From Doryteuthis pealeii (taxonomy: Eukaryota > Mollusca > Cephalopoda > Myopsida > Loliginidae), in contig CM042145.1 of assembly GCA_023376005.1 (NCBI GenBank), positions 20,775,677-20,839,676 on the forward strand: 64,000 bases of DNA, in the 5' to 3' direction. Of this stretch, positions 18,811 to 31,689 are shown piece by piece. Within the stretch, counting starts at the first letter, position 1. Every line of letters begins with the position of its first letter. The position numbers and the translations under genes were made by a program. The notes beneath the pieces are model-generated. The model did not search any database. It was not told where the DNA came from and saw nothing but the letters and a program-made list of their open reading frames with translations.

Positions 18811-18865
18811 TGCTCTACTTAGGTATTGAGCACTTTTTACTTATTAGCTTTAGTTTCCTGGCGGT

Positions 18866-18965
18866 NNNNNNNNNNNNNNNNNNNNNNNNNNNNNNNNNNN
18901 NNNNNNNNNNNNNNNNNNNNNNNNNNNNNNNNNNNNNNNNNNNNNNNNNNNNNNNNNNNNNNNNN
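18866..18965. other. assembly gap (100 N)
   Basis: Exactly 100 N, the usual placeholder for a gap of unknown length. The sequence starting at 18966 is the left end of the giant inverted repeat. Confidence 0.98.
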
Positions 18966-18967
18966 CA

Positions 18968-19400
18968 CGGCAGTCAGAGATGCGTCCACTGATCAATCAG
19001 CTGGTCATGTCAAGTCTTAGCGCCTACATATTGTCCCACCCATATGCCTACCCCAAACCCTCTTTGCATATATGCAAGAAAAGCATGCATGGAGGTCCTT
19101 AGTGTTTTGGATATAATGTTAAACGTATCTAGTGGTGAAGTTCTAGAGCTCGAGGAATATGGAGAACTCTTCATCACCTTACTCCCGGTCCACTCTGTGC
19201 ACAGAGGTGTAGATAACCTGTTACGAGTCCCATCTAGAGTAAATGAACCAAAAATGATTATAAGACATGACATAAAAAAGTTTTTAATACTCCCAGTGCT
19301 GAGTGAGTTGAGTGATAGTGTATGAGATGATTTAAAAAAGTCTTCAGTATAAAATAACAAGAATTGCATGCGTGGAATCCAACCAACCAACCAAACAGTA
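18968..19400 (+). repeat. R1 copy inside left arm
   Basis: CGTCCACTGATCAATCAGCT, CATGTCAAGTCTTAGCGCCT, GTGAAGTTCTAGAGCTCGAG and TGAGTGAGTTGAGTGA landmarks of a diverged R1 subfamily. The tail is (CCAA)n. It is mirrored at 37260-37680. Confidence 0.7.
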
Positions 19401-19529
19401 TAAGAATGACATTGCCTTCAGACTAGAACCAGTGAACATGCGGAAAAGAGTTGAGCCTGGGCGTCGGACTAGAGACCAGTGAACATTTGCGTCGGACTAG
19501 AGACTGAGTTTTACTTTCATTCTTTACAT

Positions 19530-20425
19530 ATTCCTCATTTTTAAAATATCTTCATGAAGATGAATAAAAAATTTAATCATTTTTGCACAAAAGCAAGGCT
19601 TCTGGTGATTAGAGAATGTGGATATATATTTACTTTGATGCTAATTGTTTTTATTTTTGTAGTTTTCCTCCAGAATACATACATGCATACATACCACTCT
19701 CCTTATATATGTATAGAAGTGGCTACCAGCATGGCCTGGGTGGAGAGAGGGGAAACCTTGATGTATTGATTGGTTTACTTTAAAGATTACAAATGCTACA
19801 GTTAAGGGTAAAATTTCAATGCTATTCTATGTATATTTTGATTTTAAAAGTGTCTTCAAGTAAAATCGAATCTTCATAATTTTGCACAAAAAGCCAAGAA
19901 CCCGGATATTTAATGTGTATATATATTTACTTGGTCATTGTTTTATTTTCATAGTTTCATCTGACATACATACATACCAACTGCCTTTATTAAGTACTAC
20001 AAGGGGCTAACCCAGTGTCGCCTGGGTTAAAGGAGATTTTTTAAGTTAGTCACACAGATCCATTATTACTTAGTCACAAGTTAGATCCTCACTAGGATGC
20101 CCAATAAATCTCCACATAAATATATAACAATAATAGTAAGAAATTTTGAATTCAATAATTTACAAATTTAAAAAAAAAATTCAATATAAATGAGGTGATT
20201 AATTCAACAATCAACATCATATTTCAATTACTATACAAATTGAATTTTTAAATATCTCCCAAATATAAATAAAATCATTTTTTTTTGGCTTCAAAAAAAC
20301 CAGCCCTGGGTGATATTGAATGTATATATACATATATTACTTTGTCGTTAATTCGTTTTATTTCGAAGTTTCCTCCGGACATACATATACACACAACTGC
20401 CCATATATGTATTAGATAGTAATAT
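19530..20425 (-). mobile_element. Heli-2 Helitron-like copies, tandem (left arm)
   Basis: Three head-to-tail partial copies. On the minus strand each has TATAAAG, GTATGTATGTC, GAAACT, AAAATAAAACAAT, AAGTAAATATATA and GCTTTTTGTGCAAAA. The 3' ends read CCCAGGCNA-TGCTGGTAGCCACTTCTA, i.e. a short hairpin followed by CTAG-like ends as in Helitrons. Mirrored at 36230-37120. Confidence 0.5.
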
Positions 20426-20528
20426 AATAATCCAAAATTAAAACTAGTTTGTTTTTTTTTGTAATTCCCGATCCTCTAATGTTGCAACCTTCTTAGAAAT
20501 TAATATCATACTGAATCTCAAGATGCAA

Positions 20529-20530
20529 TG

Positions 20531-20567
<37 letters not shown>
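20529..20567. repeat. poly(A) tract, mirrored as poly(T) at 36071
   Basis: Thirty-eight or so A. In the right arm the same place holds a 46-T run, a length difference typical of homopolymer error. Confidence 0.95.
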
Positions 20568-20568
<1 letters not shown>

Positions 20569-20875
20569 ATCTTTAAAATTACTTCATGCTGTCCCCCACC
20601 CTCCCCCACCAAATCAGGAGAAAGCATTTCAACTAGAAAATCTATTTAGAAAATTGAAAACTTTCACTTTATTATATATAGTAATATATATTAAATATAC
20701 ACACTTCCTCTTTTTGGGAAGATAAGTTCAGCATTTGCTCATCGAGCAATGAATTTGGCCTCACAAAAAAGAATTAATCAACATTTGATGTTGGATATTT
20801 CAAATAGAATATGTCAAAACATTTATGAGAAACCATAAGATAAACAGACAAACAAAGTCACAAGATAATAGAATT

Positions 20876-21775
20876 AGATAGATAGATAGATAGTCACAGC
20901 TTCACAGTATAAGAATAGACAGGACAGAACAGCCTCACATGTATAAGATAGATAGACAGACAGACAGCCTCACATGTATAGATAGATAGACAGACAGCCT
21001 CACATGTATAGAAAGATAGATAGATAGATAACAGCCTCACATGAAGAAAGAAGTAGACAGACAGACAAGCCTCACATGTATAAAAGATAGAAGACAGAAG
21101 ACAGACAGCCTCACATAGTATAGACCAAGATAGACAGCCTCACATGTAAGATAGACAGCCTCACCGTGTATAGATGGACAGAAGACAGCCTCACATTATA
21201 GATAACAGACAGATAGACAGTCCACCATGTATAGATGACAGCACAGTCCACAGTATAAGATAGACAAGACAGTCTCACTGTATAGATAGACAGACAGTCT
21301 CACATGTATAGATAGGACAGACAGTCTCCCAATGTATAGAAGACAGACAGTCTCACATGTATAGATAGACAGACAGATAGATAGACAGTCTCACATGTAT
21401 AGAAGATAGACAGTCTCACATGTAAGATAGACAACAGTGCTCACATGTATAGATAGACAGACAGTCTCACATGTATAGATAGACAGCAGTCTCACATGAT
21501 AGATAGACAGACAGATAGATAACAGTCTCACATGTATAGATAGATAGACAGTCTCACAGGTATAGATAACAGACCGTCTCACATTATAGATAGACAGACA
21601 GTCTCACATGTAAGATAGACAGACGAGTCTCACATGTATAGGATAGACAGACAGCTCTCACATGTAATAGAAGACAGACAGTCTCACATGATAGATAATA
21701 GAAGATAGATAGACAGTCTCACTATGTAAGAAAGACAGACAGCCTCACATGTATAGAAAGATAGAAATACAGTCA
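20876..21775. repeat. ~26-bp minisatellite, noisy copy (left arm)
   Basis: A tandem unit AGATAGACAGACAGTCTCACATGTAT (cut here: AGATAGACAGACAG + TCTCACATGTAT), about 34 copies. Almost every unit carries a different one-base indel (e.g. CACATGAAGAAAG). The mirrored array at 34925-35790 has cleaner units. Not a CRISPR array: units are contiguous with no unique spacers. Confidence 0.9.
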
Positions 21776-22079
21776 GATCAGACTTACATAAATAGATTGA
21801 AATTGATACAGACCGATTCACACTGACAGATATGGACAAATTCACATACTAGATAGGGAAATACAGATTCCCATGAATTAGTCGCCACTGAATAAAGTTA
21901 ATAATGTTCATTTTTGATAGAAGGCTATTTCACATCATCATATTACCACAACTCAGCATCATATCTCACTTATCTTATTATTATTAATCATATTATCATC
22001 TGAATAATTAATATAATATAATTAATACAAATGTTGTCGTGTCACGCCCTGTCAACACCTCAGATAATAATAGGTCAGT

Positions 22080-22620
22080 CCATTTTTGATTGTGAGGAAA
22101 AGAAAGAAAATAAAAAAGGAGGGGTAAGAGAGAGAGAACAGGGGAAAGGTAGAGAGGAAATAGGGTAGGAGGAGATAGAGAAATACAAAAATGAAAAATA
22201 CCGTTTTGATATGACAAAAGAAAAGAAGAAAAAGAACATGCTAACATCAGAAAGAAAATATAATAAGAAATGAGAAAAGACACAGGGAAGAGCGAAAACT
22301 TTCCTTGTTTCAATGAAAAAGAGAGAGAGGGGGTGGAGAGAGAAAAAATGGAGAAGAGAGAGAGAGAGAGAGAGGGGCGGCTGTGGAGAGAGAAAAACTA
22401 TTGAGAGAAAGGAGAGAAGAGAAGAAGGAGAGGAAAAAAAATGAAGAAAGAGAGAGAGAGAGAGTGGAAAGGAAAAAATGAGAGCAAAAAAAGAGAGAGA
22501 GAGAGAGGGTGGACGAGAAAAAAAATGAAGAGAGAGAGGAGAGAGGGAGAGAGAGAGAAAGAAGAAAAGGTGGAGAGAGAGAGAGAGAAAGAGAGAGAAA
22601 GCGGAGAGAGAAAAAGAGTT
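22080..22620. repeat. GA-rich low-complexity block (left arm)
   Basis: Purine-rich GAGAGA/GAAAAA sequence with a loose ~40-bp subperiod (GGTGGAGAGAGAAAAA). Mirrored at 34080-34600. Open frames here are Arg/Glu/Lys or Ser/Leu low complexity. Confidence 0.9.
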
Positions 22621-22729
22621 AAAATCAAGATTATTTATACTTTTTACATATTGAACATATTACAATAGCTCTTAAGATTACATATCAAACGTTGTAATAG
22701 TTAATCATCACACTGTGGTATTATCCAAA

Positions 22730-23090
22730 CCGGTTCCCACTATCTATTATTACTATAAAACTGCACTTTGCTCTTGGTGCTATGGCTAGGAACCAGCTCA
22801 AAATTGGAGGACAGGGAGCACTGCCTACAAGTTCCCTATATTGCGCAAGCGATACGAAAACACTACAGGCAAAAAAGGGGGCCAAAAAAGAGCGATGGCA
22901 GCAAAACAGCAAAAGCCAGAGAGAGAAGCTTTTAATGAGGCATTCACAGGAAAAGGAAGAGATGCAATCACGCGCATGAAAAAGCAGAAGCGTGGCATCG
23001 TATGGGCCACCTGAGGAGGCAACACGGAGTGCATGAAGTTCATGCTACACGTGTTTGAGTAAGAGCGTGAACATGAGAACAACAAACATT
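22730..23090. other. higher-complexity island between simple repeats
   Basis: About 350 bp of normal complexity (GCTATGGCTAGGAACCAGCT ... CACGCGCATGAAAAAGCAGA ... GAAGTTCATGCTACACGTGT) mirrored at 33600-33970. The two arm versions translate in different frames because of indels, so any frame is unreliable. Function unknown. Confidence 0.5.
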
Positions 23091-23159
23091 GATGTCTTGT
23101 TTTTGTTTTGTTTTTTTATCGGGAAGAAGGAAAAGAGACAAAAGTGAAAGATATAGGAG

Positions 23160-23665
23160 AAAGAAATTGAAGAGAGAAAGTAAAAGATGGATAGATAGAT
23201 AATATGATTAGATATTATATAGAGAGAGAGGAGAATAGATAGATAGAGAGAGAGACTGAGAGAGATATAGATAGATAGAGAGAAAGATGAGATAGATAAG
23301 ATAGATAGAGAGAGAGATGAGATGAGAAAGATAGATAGAGAAGATAGATAGAGATAGATAGAGAGATATATTATAGAGATAGATAGAGAGAGGATGAGAT
23401 ATAGATAGAGGAATAGAGAGAGATGAGATATAGATAAGATTATATTTAGAATAGAGAGATGAGATATAGAAGATATTATAGAGATAGATAGATAGAATAT
23501 TAGAGATAGATAGAGAGCGAGATGAGATATAAGATAGAGAGATATAATAGATAGATAATATATAGAGATAGATAGAGAGCGAGATGAATATAGATAGGAT
23601 GAGATATAGATAGATGATTAATAGAGATATAGAAGATAGAGAGATAGATGAGATAGAATCAAGGT
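23160..23665. repeat. (GATA)/(GAGA) low-complexity block (left arm)
   Basis: GATAGATAGAGAGATGAGATATA-type units. Mirrored at 33030-33530, where the CT version is more regular. Confidence 0.92.
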
Positions 23666-23679
23666 AGGAGAAAGGGAGA

Positions 23680-23871
23680 AAAAATGGACTTGAGAGAAAC
23701 GAGAGAAGAGAAGATAAAAGGAGAGAGAGTAAGGAGAGTAGAGGGTAAGGAAAAGGAGAGAGAGAGACAAGAGGAAAGGAGAGAGAGAGTGAAGTTAAGG
23801 GAGACAAGAAGGAAAAGAGAGGGGAAAAGAGAAAAGCCAGAAAGACAAAGGAGAGGAAAATTAGAGAGAGA

Positions 23872-23915
<44 letters not shown>

Positions 23916-23970
23916 AGAAGAAAATTACAAAAAGAAAAGTGAAAGAGGAAAAAAATCGAGGGAGAACAAC
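23680..23970. repeat. GA-rich block (left arm)
   Basis: Purine-rich microsatellite grading into (GA)n. Mirrored at 32740-33010. Confidence 0.9.
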
Positions 23971-24479
23971 AAATATTAGTATATGAGACGAGTTAGTTAA
24001 TACATTAATACATTTGATTAGTATCGATAGAAAGTCCGGTGAAAAGGATACAAAAGTCGAAAGGTTGGAGACCCAGGACTCAAGGGAAGGAGGTGCATAT
24101 TGCGTATCACATGTGAAAAAAAAAGGATGTGAGAAAACAGACCCACAGGATGAATAATAGACAATTTCTATCGAAGCATGCAGCACAATAACATTCTATA
24201 GTTCAATTCAATTGAATTACAAGAAGAAATTAAATTATCTGTCATATAAAAATCATTTAAATAAAGTTCAAGTAATCAAGCACCTTTAAACATAAATCCA
24301 TTCTTGCATATTTATTTTCGTCCCTATATACAAAAAATAATAACCGTAAACCATTTCTTCAATCTTTGAAGAAAAAATAACAAACATCGAACTGAATACA
24401 TTTTATAAGAGTTAAAATTTCTTAACCAGTATGTTGCAGGGTAACTCGCATGGCTCATATAGGCTCAAACAAATCAAAT

Positions 24480-24975
24480 AAGAATCTGACCAATAAAGCT
24501 AGGAATAGAGAGGAGGAGGAAGGAGGAAGAAGAGATGAGAAAATAGAGGAAATAGAAGGAGGGGAAGAGAGTGAGAAAATAGAGTGGTAAATAGAGAGGA
24601 GGGGGAAGAGAGTGAGAAAATAGAGGTAAATAAGAGAGGAGGGGAAGAGAGTGAGAAAATAGAGAGAGGGGCGAAAGAGTAAGAAAATAGAGAGGAGGGG
24701 AAGAGGGTAAGAAAATAGAGGAGGCGGAAGAGGTAAAAAATAAGAGGAGGGGGAAGAGGGTAAGAAAATAGAGAGGAGGAGAGGTAAGAAAATAGAGAGG
24801 AGGGGGAAGAGAGGTAGAAAAATAGAGAGAGGGAAGAGAGTGAGAAAATAGAGAGGAGAGGAAGAGAGTGAGAAAATAAAGGAGGAGGAAGAGAGTGAGT
24901 AAAATAAGAGTAAAGAACAAAGAAAACAGGGAAGAAGAAAGAGAGGATGAAGAAAAAGGAATTGAAAAAGACTTC
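24480..24975. repeat. ~26-bp GAGGGGGAAGAGAGTGAGAA minisatellite (left arm)
   Basis: Tandem units AGAAAATAGAGAGGAGGGGG + AAGAGAGTG, roughly 14 copies. Mirrored at 31690-32190. Confidence 0.9.
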
Positions 24976-25079
24976 AAAAGAGAAAAAAGAGAATGGAGAC
25001 AGAAGGAAGAAAAAAGAGAAATTAGCGAGGGCGCCTGAGGAGGAAAAGGAAGAAAAGCGGAGAGAGAAGGAGAAAAAGA

Positions 25080-28000
25080 AGGAGTAAATAAAGAAAAATC
25101 TATAATTCTAAAGCGAAGTTTTTTGTTTATTTATTAAAAAGAAAATAATGCGTTGAGTTATAAAGAAAGATATTTAAAAAAATAAAAAAAAAAACAACTC
25201 CAAAACACTCATAAAATCACTTCATAAATAGAAACTGCTGTTCACTGATCTTCTTCAGTAAGCCGCTATTTACTCTTCTTAACCCCACAGGTTTGAAAAC
25301 TCGGGGAAAATATTACGTGGTTAGAACGAACAACTGGGCTGAAGTTTGGGGAAATGATTAGCCTACGAATTAGCATACATGCAACTAACTGAAATACAGT
25401 AACTTTTCTTTTCTTCTTTTTTTGTTTTATCTTATGATAAAATAACCCATGTAAACGTCAAATGTATCTAAAACCATGAGAGATAGGGGAGAACCGAGAA
25501 AAGTGAAAGGCAAACCACAACTGTTGATAATCTAGAAAATACTAAGAGGTGTGGAGATTACAAAATATTAACTTTCACTAATACCCAAAGTAAAAATTTT
25601 TGTTTTTTTTTTTAAATACTGACTATTAATTTATGTAGGCATTGCCCAAAGTTGTCGCAAAAATCCTATTTACAAAATAAATTTACCCCGATTGAAAAAT
25701 AAATGACCAAAAATCAGGGAATTATCCGATTATTAATGAATTTCAGTGTTGATTTATCGAAATGAATGAATTTTATAATGCCTCAGTTATTTTATTCAAA
25801 ACTACAAATTACAGCACTAAATTTCATTTCCTTTTTTAACGTTATTATCTCTAAATTAGTGAGAGAAGTGGCCCCTTTCTTACAGATAAAATTTATGAGA
25901 AAACCTCTTAGTCTTCAATGATTTAAAACTGTTTGTCAGATGAGGGACGATCTTGAAATTTATCAGATTAGTAGGGAAAAAAACCCAAAGTTCAAACGAT
26001 CATCCTTCAAAGTCCTCACTCTACCACTGAAGCCATAAATATACTTCTGGTAAAACCCCAAAAGGCCGACCTCAAAGTGCTGGCTAAGGCAGTAGAACCA
26101 GCTGTCGGCAGATCGTTTGCTAGGATTTCGAAATCACTGTGTGTGCTCTCAAGAACTATAGCCTTTGCCAAACTAACTGAGTAAATAAAATAAAAAACCC
26201 TATCCAATAACATGCAAGTGGAATTTTGTTCGATCCCATAAAAGTAGATTTCACGTTTTTCTTCATTAAGTTACAAAAGAAAAAATGATTTAAAAGAATA
26301 AATAAAATAGAAAAAAGCGAATAAAATGCATTAACTATTGACTGAGAAAGTCGTATCAAATTGCTAGCACGGAAAATAACTCTCTGCCATTTCACTGTTA
26401 TGTGAGAGAAATGTCCAGGTTTTGACTTTCAATTTTAATTACATCGATAAATTCTGCTTCGCCTCTCCTGCCGTCGTGGCTCATCTAATAAAGATGCGTG
26501 GGGTAATCAGAATATTTGATAATTATGCCATTCATTAAAAAGTTGGGCCTATTTCAAAAAAGGATTAGGGTTTTTTGTTTGGTTTGATTTTTTGTGTTTT
26601 TATTTCTCTGATTTTTTTTAGATGAGTGATAATTATACTATTTGGATATTCGGACTATTGTCCTCTCTTATGTTCAAATCTCTACAACTTGTTTTTGTGT
26701 TTTGTTTTTGTTGTGTTTTTGTTTGTAGTTTGTTTGTTGTTTTGTGTTTTGTTTTGTTTATGTGTGAGGGGTTCTCTTAAATCTTTGAACTGTTTCAGTT
26801 TTAATCAGATGACCAGTCTATCACATCGCCTTCACCCACTGACTATGTGAAAAAAAAATTTTTAATAAAAATTCGTCAAACCTAAAAAAAAAAAAAACGT
26901 TAAAAAAAGTACTTTAATTCCATGACCATATTTGATTTGGGTTTTAAAATTTCAACTCAAATCTAATAAAGAAGAATGTCTTTAACTTTCTGTAAGTAAT
27001 TCAAAAATCTTTTTTTTAATTCCAATTTAAAAAAATAAAGTCAGCATTAATGATACTTTTTTTCTATTTGAAATAAATCATACGCATATCTTTGATTTTG
27101 AAATAATCATCTTTTGTAAAACTTTGACAAATTATTATTAGCCATTATTCTTTGGTGATTATTCGTTCAAGTTTGATACATTACGAGAAAAATTAACGAA
27201 TCATTTTTTTTCAAGAATTTATTTTTTATTAAATTTCTATTAAAACAAACCAAAAAGAGCAAACGTAATAATAATTTTATAATTTAATCTAATATTGAAA
27301 AATGTATGCTTCTTAATTAAAGTGACTAAAAAAAATGTGTCCCCAAAGTCTCTCTATATAAGTGAATCTTTCAATGGGGGATACTGGGACAAATTGATTT
27401 TAACGTACCGATTCTTTTCTCCTAAGATTGTCTTATTTGGCAATAAAAGCAAAAATTCTTCTTAGAGAAAGAAAGTTATCTTGATTTTATGGGAATATTT
27501 AAATAGATTGGGTTTTATTTTTTTTGTCTTTTTCATTTAACATTAACAAAAATGGATCATCAGGAATGTCGAGATAATGAAAAAAGAATGGAGAGCGGTA
27601 CCTAATACCAGAGACCTCTGCTAATACAAAGAAAAATAAGAATACATGTTCTAGTCACTGGACAATTTAAATTATCAAATGCAATACTTTTTAAAAAATG
27701 AAAGAATGAAAAAAAAAACTTCATGGTGGTTTACATTACAAAAAATGCCCAGGAGTTCTCCCAATTGTAATTTCTTGAGAGAAGAGAAAGAAGGCAAAAG
27801 AAACTATTTTGATTTTTTTTTCTTTTTGCTGCTTGAATTAATATTGCATCAGTCCATAGAAGATATTGAAAATTTATGGAATCAGACAGCATTACAATTA
27901 ATGTGAAGTTTTTGAGACAATAAACTAAAGTTTGGGTTGATATTTTGTTTTAAGTTTCTATCTTTTTAATATATATATATATATGATTTATTTTAATATA

Positions 28001-28159
28001 AAAGTAAAATCTTTGAAATTTGAAGCAAGAAATAAATATTTATTTTTCTAAATTTGATAGAATTAAAACAATTGGTGATCTAGTTGGCCTTTATAAATGT
28101 TACTAATATTACCGATGATTATTATTATTCCAAGAACACTTTCAGACCGCATTGCAGAA
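25080..28159. other. A+T-rich non-repetitive part of left arm
   Basis: About 3 kb of A+T-rich sequence without a gene. It contains fragments seen elsewhere: a TCAGGGAATTATCCG...TTTCAGTGTTGAT piece near 25715 shared with the 59.85-kb foldback, a tRNA-like head near 26010-26040 (clearer in the right arm at 30623), and a 3' SINE-3 trace near 26640 (GGACTATTGTCCT). Confidence 0.5.
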
Positions 28160-28422
28160 TTAATGTATTTTTCATTCTAGGTTAGACTTTTTTTGAATAA
28201 TTTTAGAAAAATTTGAAAAAAATCAAATTTTGATAAATAAGATTTAAAAAAACATTTAATGTAAAAAGACTGGACCTGAAATTAGTTAAAATGTTATCAC
28301 AATCACATGTTTAGTTTTTGTATTTTTAGCAAACAACACACACGCTTTCTTTCCCTCTCTAGCAGACAACTTTTCTAGGTTTTTTTTTTATCGATTACTG
28401 ATTATAACATAGCTTTACCATT
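28160..28422. other. spacer of the giant inverted repeat
   Basis: About 260 bp that do not pair with each other. A+T-rich, no recognised feature. A spacer argues against simple adapter read-through and leaves a template-switch chimera or a genuine palindrome possible. Confidence 0.85.
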
Positions 28423-30622
28423 TTCTGCACTGCGTCTGAAGTGTTCTTGGAATAATAATAATCATCGGTAATTTCAGTCAACCATTATAAAGGCCAACTA
28501 GCATCAAATTGTTTTATTTTATCAAATTTAGAAAATAACAATATTTATTTTCTATGACTTCAAATTTCAAAGATTTTATTTTAATACTTAAAAAATAAAT
28601 ATATATATATATATATTAAAAAGATAGAAACTTAAACACAAAAAGGTATCAACACCCAAACTCTTAGTGACTACTTAGATCTCCAAACAACTTCACTATT
28701 ATTGTAAATGCTGTCTGATTCCATACAGGTTGTCCGATATCTTTGAATGAATGACTTAAATTAATGGAAGCAGCAAAAAGAAAAAAAAATCAAAATAGTT
28801 TCTTTGCCTTCTTTCTCTTTCTCTCAAAGAAATATCAATTGAGAACTCCTGGCATTTTTGTAATGTAAACCACCATAGAAAGTTTTTTTTTTCAATTCTT
28901 TCATTTTTTAAAAAGTATTGCATTTGATAATTTAAAATTGTCCCAGTGACTAGAAAATGTATTCTTATTTCTTTGTATTACAGAGGTCACCTCTGGGTAT
29001 TAGGTACCCGCCTCTCCCAATTTCTTTTTCATTATCTCAGACATTCATCATGATCAATTTTTGTTAATTTTAAATTAAAAAGACAAAAAAATAAAACCCA
29101 ATCATATTTAAATATTCATAAAATCAAGATAACTTTCTTTCTCTAAGAAGAACTTTTTGATTTATTACCCAATATAGACATCTTAGGAGAAAAGAATCGG
29201 TACGTTAAAATCAATTTGTCCCAGTATCACATTGAAAGATTCACTATATATAGAGAGACTTTGGGACACATTTTTTTTAGTCACTTTAAATTTAAGAAGC
29301 ATACATTTTCAATATTTAGATTAAAATTTATGAAATTATTAAATTACGTTTGCTCTTTTGTTTGTTTAATAGAATTTAATAAAAAATAAATTCTTGAAAA
29401 AAATGTTCGTTAATTTTTCTACGTAAATGGTATCAAACTTGAACGAATAATCACCAAAGAAATAATGGCTAATAATAATCTTGTCAACAGTTTTACAAAA
29501 GATGATTATTTCAAAAATCAAAGAATATGCGTATGATTTATTTTCAATAAGAAAAAAAAAGTATCATTAAATGCTGACTTTATTTTTTTAAATCTGGAAA
29601 TTAAAACAAAAGATTTTTGGAATTACTTAACAAGAAAGTTAAAGACATTCTTCCTTTATTAGATTTGAGTTGAAATTTTAAAACCCAAATCAAATATGGG
29701 TATGGGAATTACAGTACATTTTTTAAACGTTTTTTTTTTTTTTAGGGTTTGAAGAATTTTTTATTAAAAATTTTTTTTTTCAACATTAAAGTCAGTGGGT
29801 GAAGCGATGTGATAGACCTGGTCATCTGATTAAAACTGAAACAGTTAAAAGATTTAAGAGAAACCCCTCACACATAAAAAAAACAAAAACAAAAAACAAC
29901 AAACAAACTACCAAACAAAAACAACAACAAAAACAAAACAAACAAAAACAACGTTGTACAGATGACACAATAAAGATGAGGACAATAGTCCGAATAATCC
30001 AAATAGTACTAATTATCAAGCCTCATCTAAAAAAAAATCAGAGAAATAAAAACACAAAAAATCAAACACAAACACAAACCCCTATCCTTTTTTGAAATAG
30101 GCCCCAACTTTTTAATGAATGCATAATTATCAAATATCTGATTACCCCCCACGACATCTTTATTAGATGAGCCACGACGGCCAGGAGAGGCGATAGCAGA
30201 ATTTTATCGATGTCAAATAAAATTGAAAGTCAAACCTGGACATTTCTCTCACATAACAGTGAAATGCAGAGAGTTAATTTCCGTGCTACAATTTGATACG
30301 ACTTTCTAGTCAATAGTTAATGCATTTTATTCGCTTTTATTCTATTTATTTATTATTTTAAATCAATTTTTTCTTTTTGTAACTAACTGAAGAAAAAAAA
30401 GTGAAATCCTACTTTTATGGGATCGAAACAAAATTCACACTTGCATGGTTATTGGATAGGGTTTTTATTTATTTACTCAGCTTAGTTTGGCACAAGGCTA
30501 TAGTTCTGAGGCACACACAGTGATTTCGAATCCTAGCAAACGATCTGCACGACAAGCTGGTTCTACTGCCCTTAGCCAGCACTTGAGGTCGGCCCCTTTT
30601 TTGGGTTTTACAGAAGTATATT

Positions 30623-30685
30623 ATGGCTCAGTGGTAGAGCTGAGGACTTGAAAGGATGATCGTTTGAACTTTGGTTTTTTTCCCT
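30623..30685 (+). repeat. tRNA-like SINE head fragment (right arm)
   Basis: TATGGCTCAGTGGTAGAGCT resembles a pol III A box and GATCGTTTGAACTTTGG a B box. The preceding GCCAGCACTTGAGGTCGGCC is not tRNA. Mirrored with errors at 26000-26050. Fragment only. Confidence 0.4.
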
Positions 30686-31689
30686 ATCTAAATCTGATAA
30701 CATTTCAAGATAGGTCCTCATCTGACAAACAAGTTTTAATCATTGAATAAGACTAAGAGGTTTCTCATAATTTTATCTGTAAGAAAAAGGGAAACTTCTC
30801 TCACTAATTTAGAAAGATCATAACGTTAAAAAAGGAAATAAATGAATTAGTGACTGTAATTTGTAGTTTTGAAATAAAATAACTGAGGCATTATAAAATT
30901 CATTCATTGATAAATCAACACTGAAAATTTCATTAAAATCGGATAATTCCCTGATTTTTGGTCATTTATTTTTCAATCGGGGTAAATTTATTTTGTAAAA
31001 TACGGATTTTGCGACAACTTTGGCAATGCCTACATAAAATTAATAGTCAGTATTTAAAAAAAAAAAAAAAAAAATTTTTACTTTGGGTATTAGTGAAAGT
31101 AAATATTTTGTAATCTCCAGCACCTTCCTTAGTATTTTCTTAGATTATCAACAGTTGTGGTTTGCACTTTCACTTTCTCGGTTCCTCCCCATATCTCTCA
31201 TGGTTTAGATTACATTTGACGTTTACATGGGTTATTTTATCATAAGATAAAAAAAAAAAGAAGAAAAAGAAAAGTTCACTGTATTTCAGTAGTTGCATGC
31301 ATGATATTCGTAGCTAATCATTTCCCCAACTTTCAGACCAGGTTGTTCGTTCTAACACAACGTATATTTTCCCCGAGTTTTCAAACCTGTGGGTTAAGAA
31401 GAGTAAATAGCGGCTTTACTGAAGAAGATCAAGTGACAGCAAGTCTTCTATTTATGAAAGTGATTTTATTGAGTGTTTGGAGGTTTTTTTTTTATTTTAT
31501 TTTTTTAATATCTTTCTTTTAACTCTAACGCATTATTTTCTTTTAAATAAATAAACAAAAAACTTCGCTTTAGAATATAGATTTTTCTTTATTACTCCTT
31601 CTTTTTCTCCTTTCTCTCTCCCGCCTTTTCTTCTTTTCCTCCCTCACCCCTCGCTATTTCTCTTTTTTCTTCCTTCTGTCTCCATCTCT

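Larger units (their letters stand above)
18966..28159 (+). repeat. giant inverted repeat, left arm (~9.2 kb)
   Basis: The reverse complement of 28423-37676 along its whole length. Anchor pairs include CCAAGAACACTTTCAGACCG (28131) with TGCGTCTGAAGTGTTCTTGG (28431), GCATGCAGCACAATAACATT (24176) with the reverse at about 32500, and GCGCCTACATATTGTCCCAC (19020) with GTGGGACAAT-type sequence at about 37610. Differences are mostly single-base insertions or deletions, often in homopolymers, about one per 15-25 bases. That looks like uncorrected long-read noise rather than divergence. The arm begins exactly at the N gap. Confidence 0.95.

Noticed and set aside
18810..19020. Open frames crossing the N gap
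   Set aside because: They contain 34 undefined residues and join two contigs.
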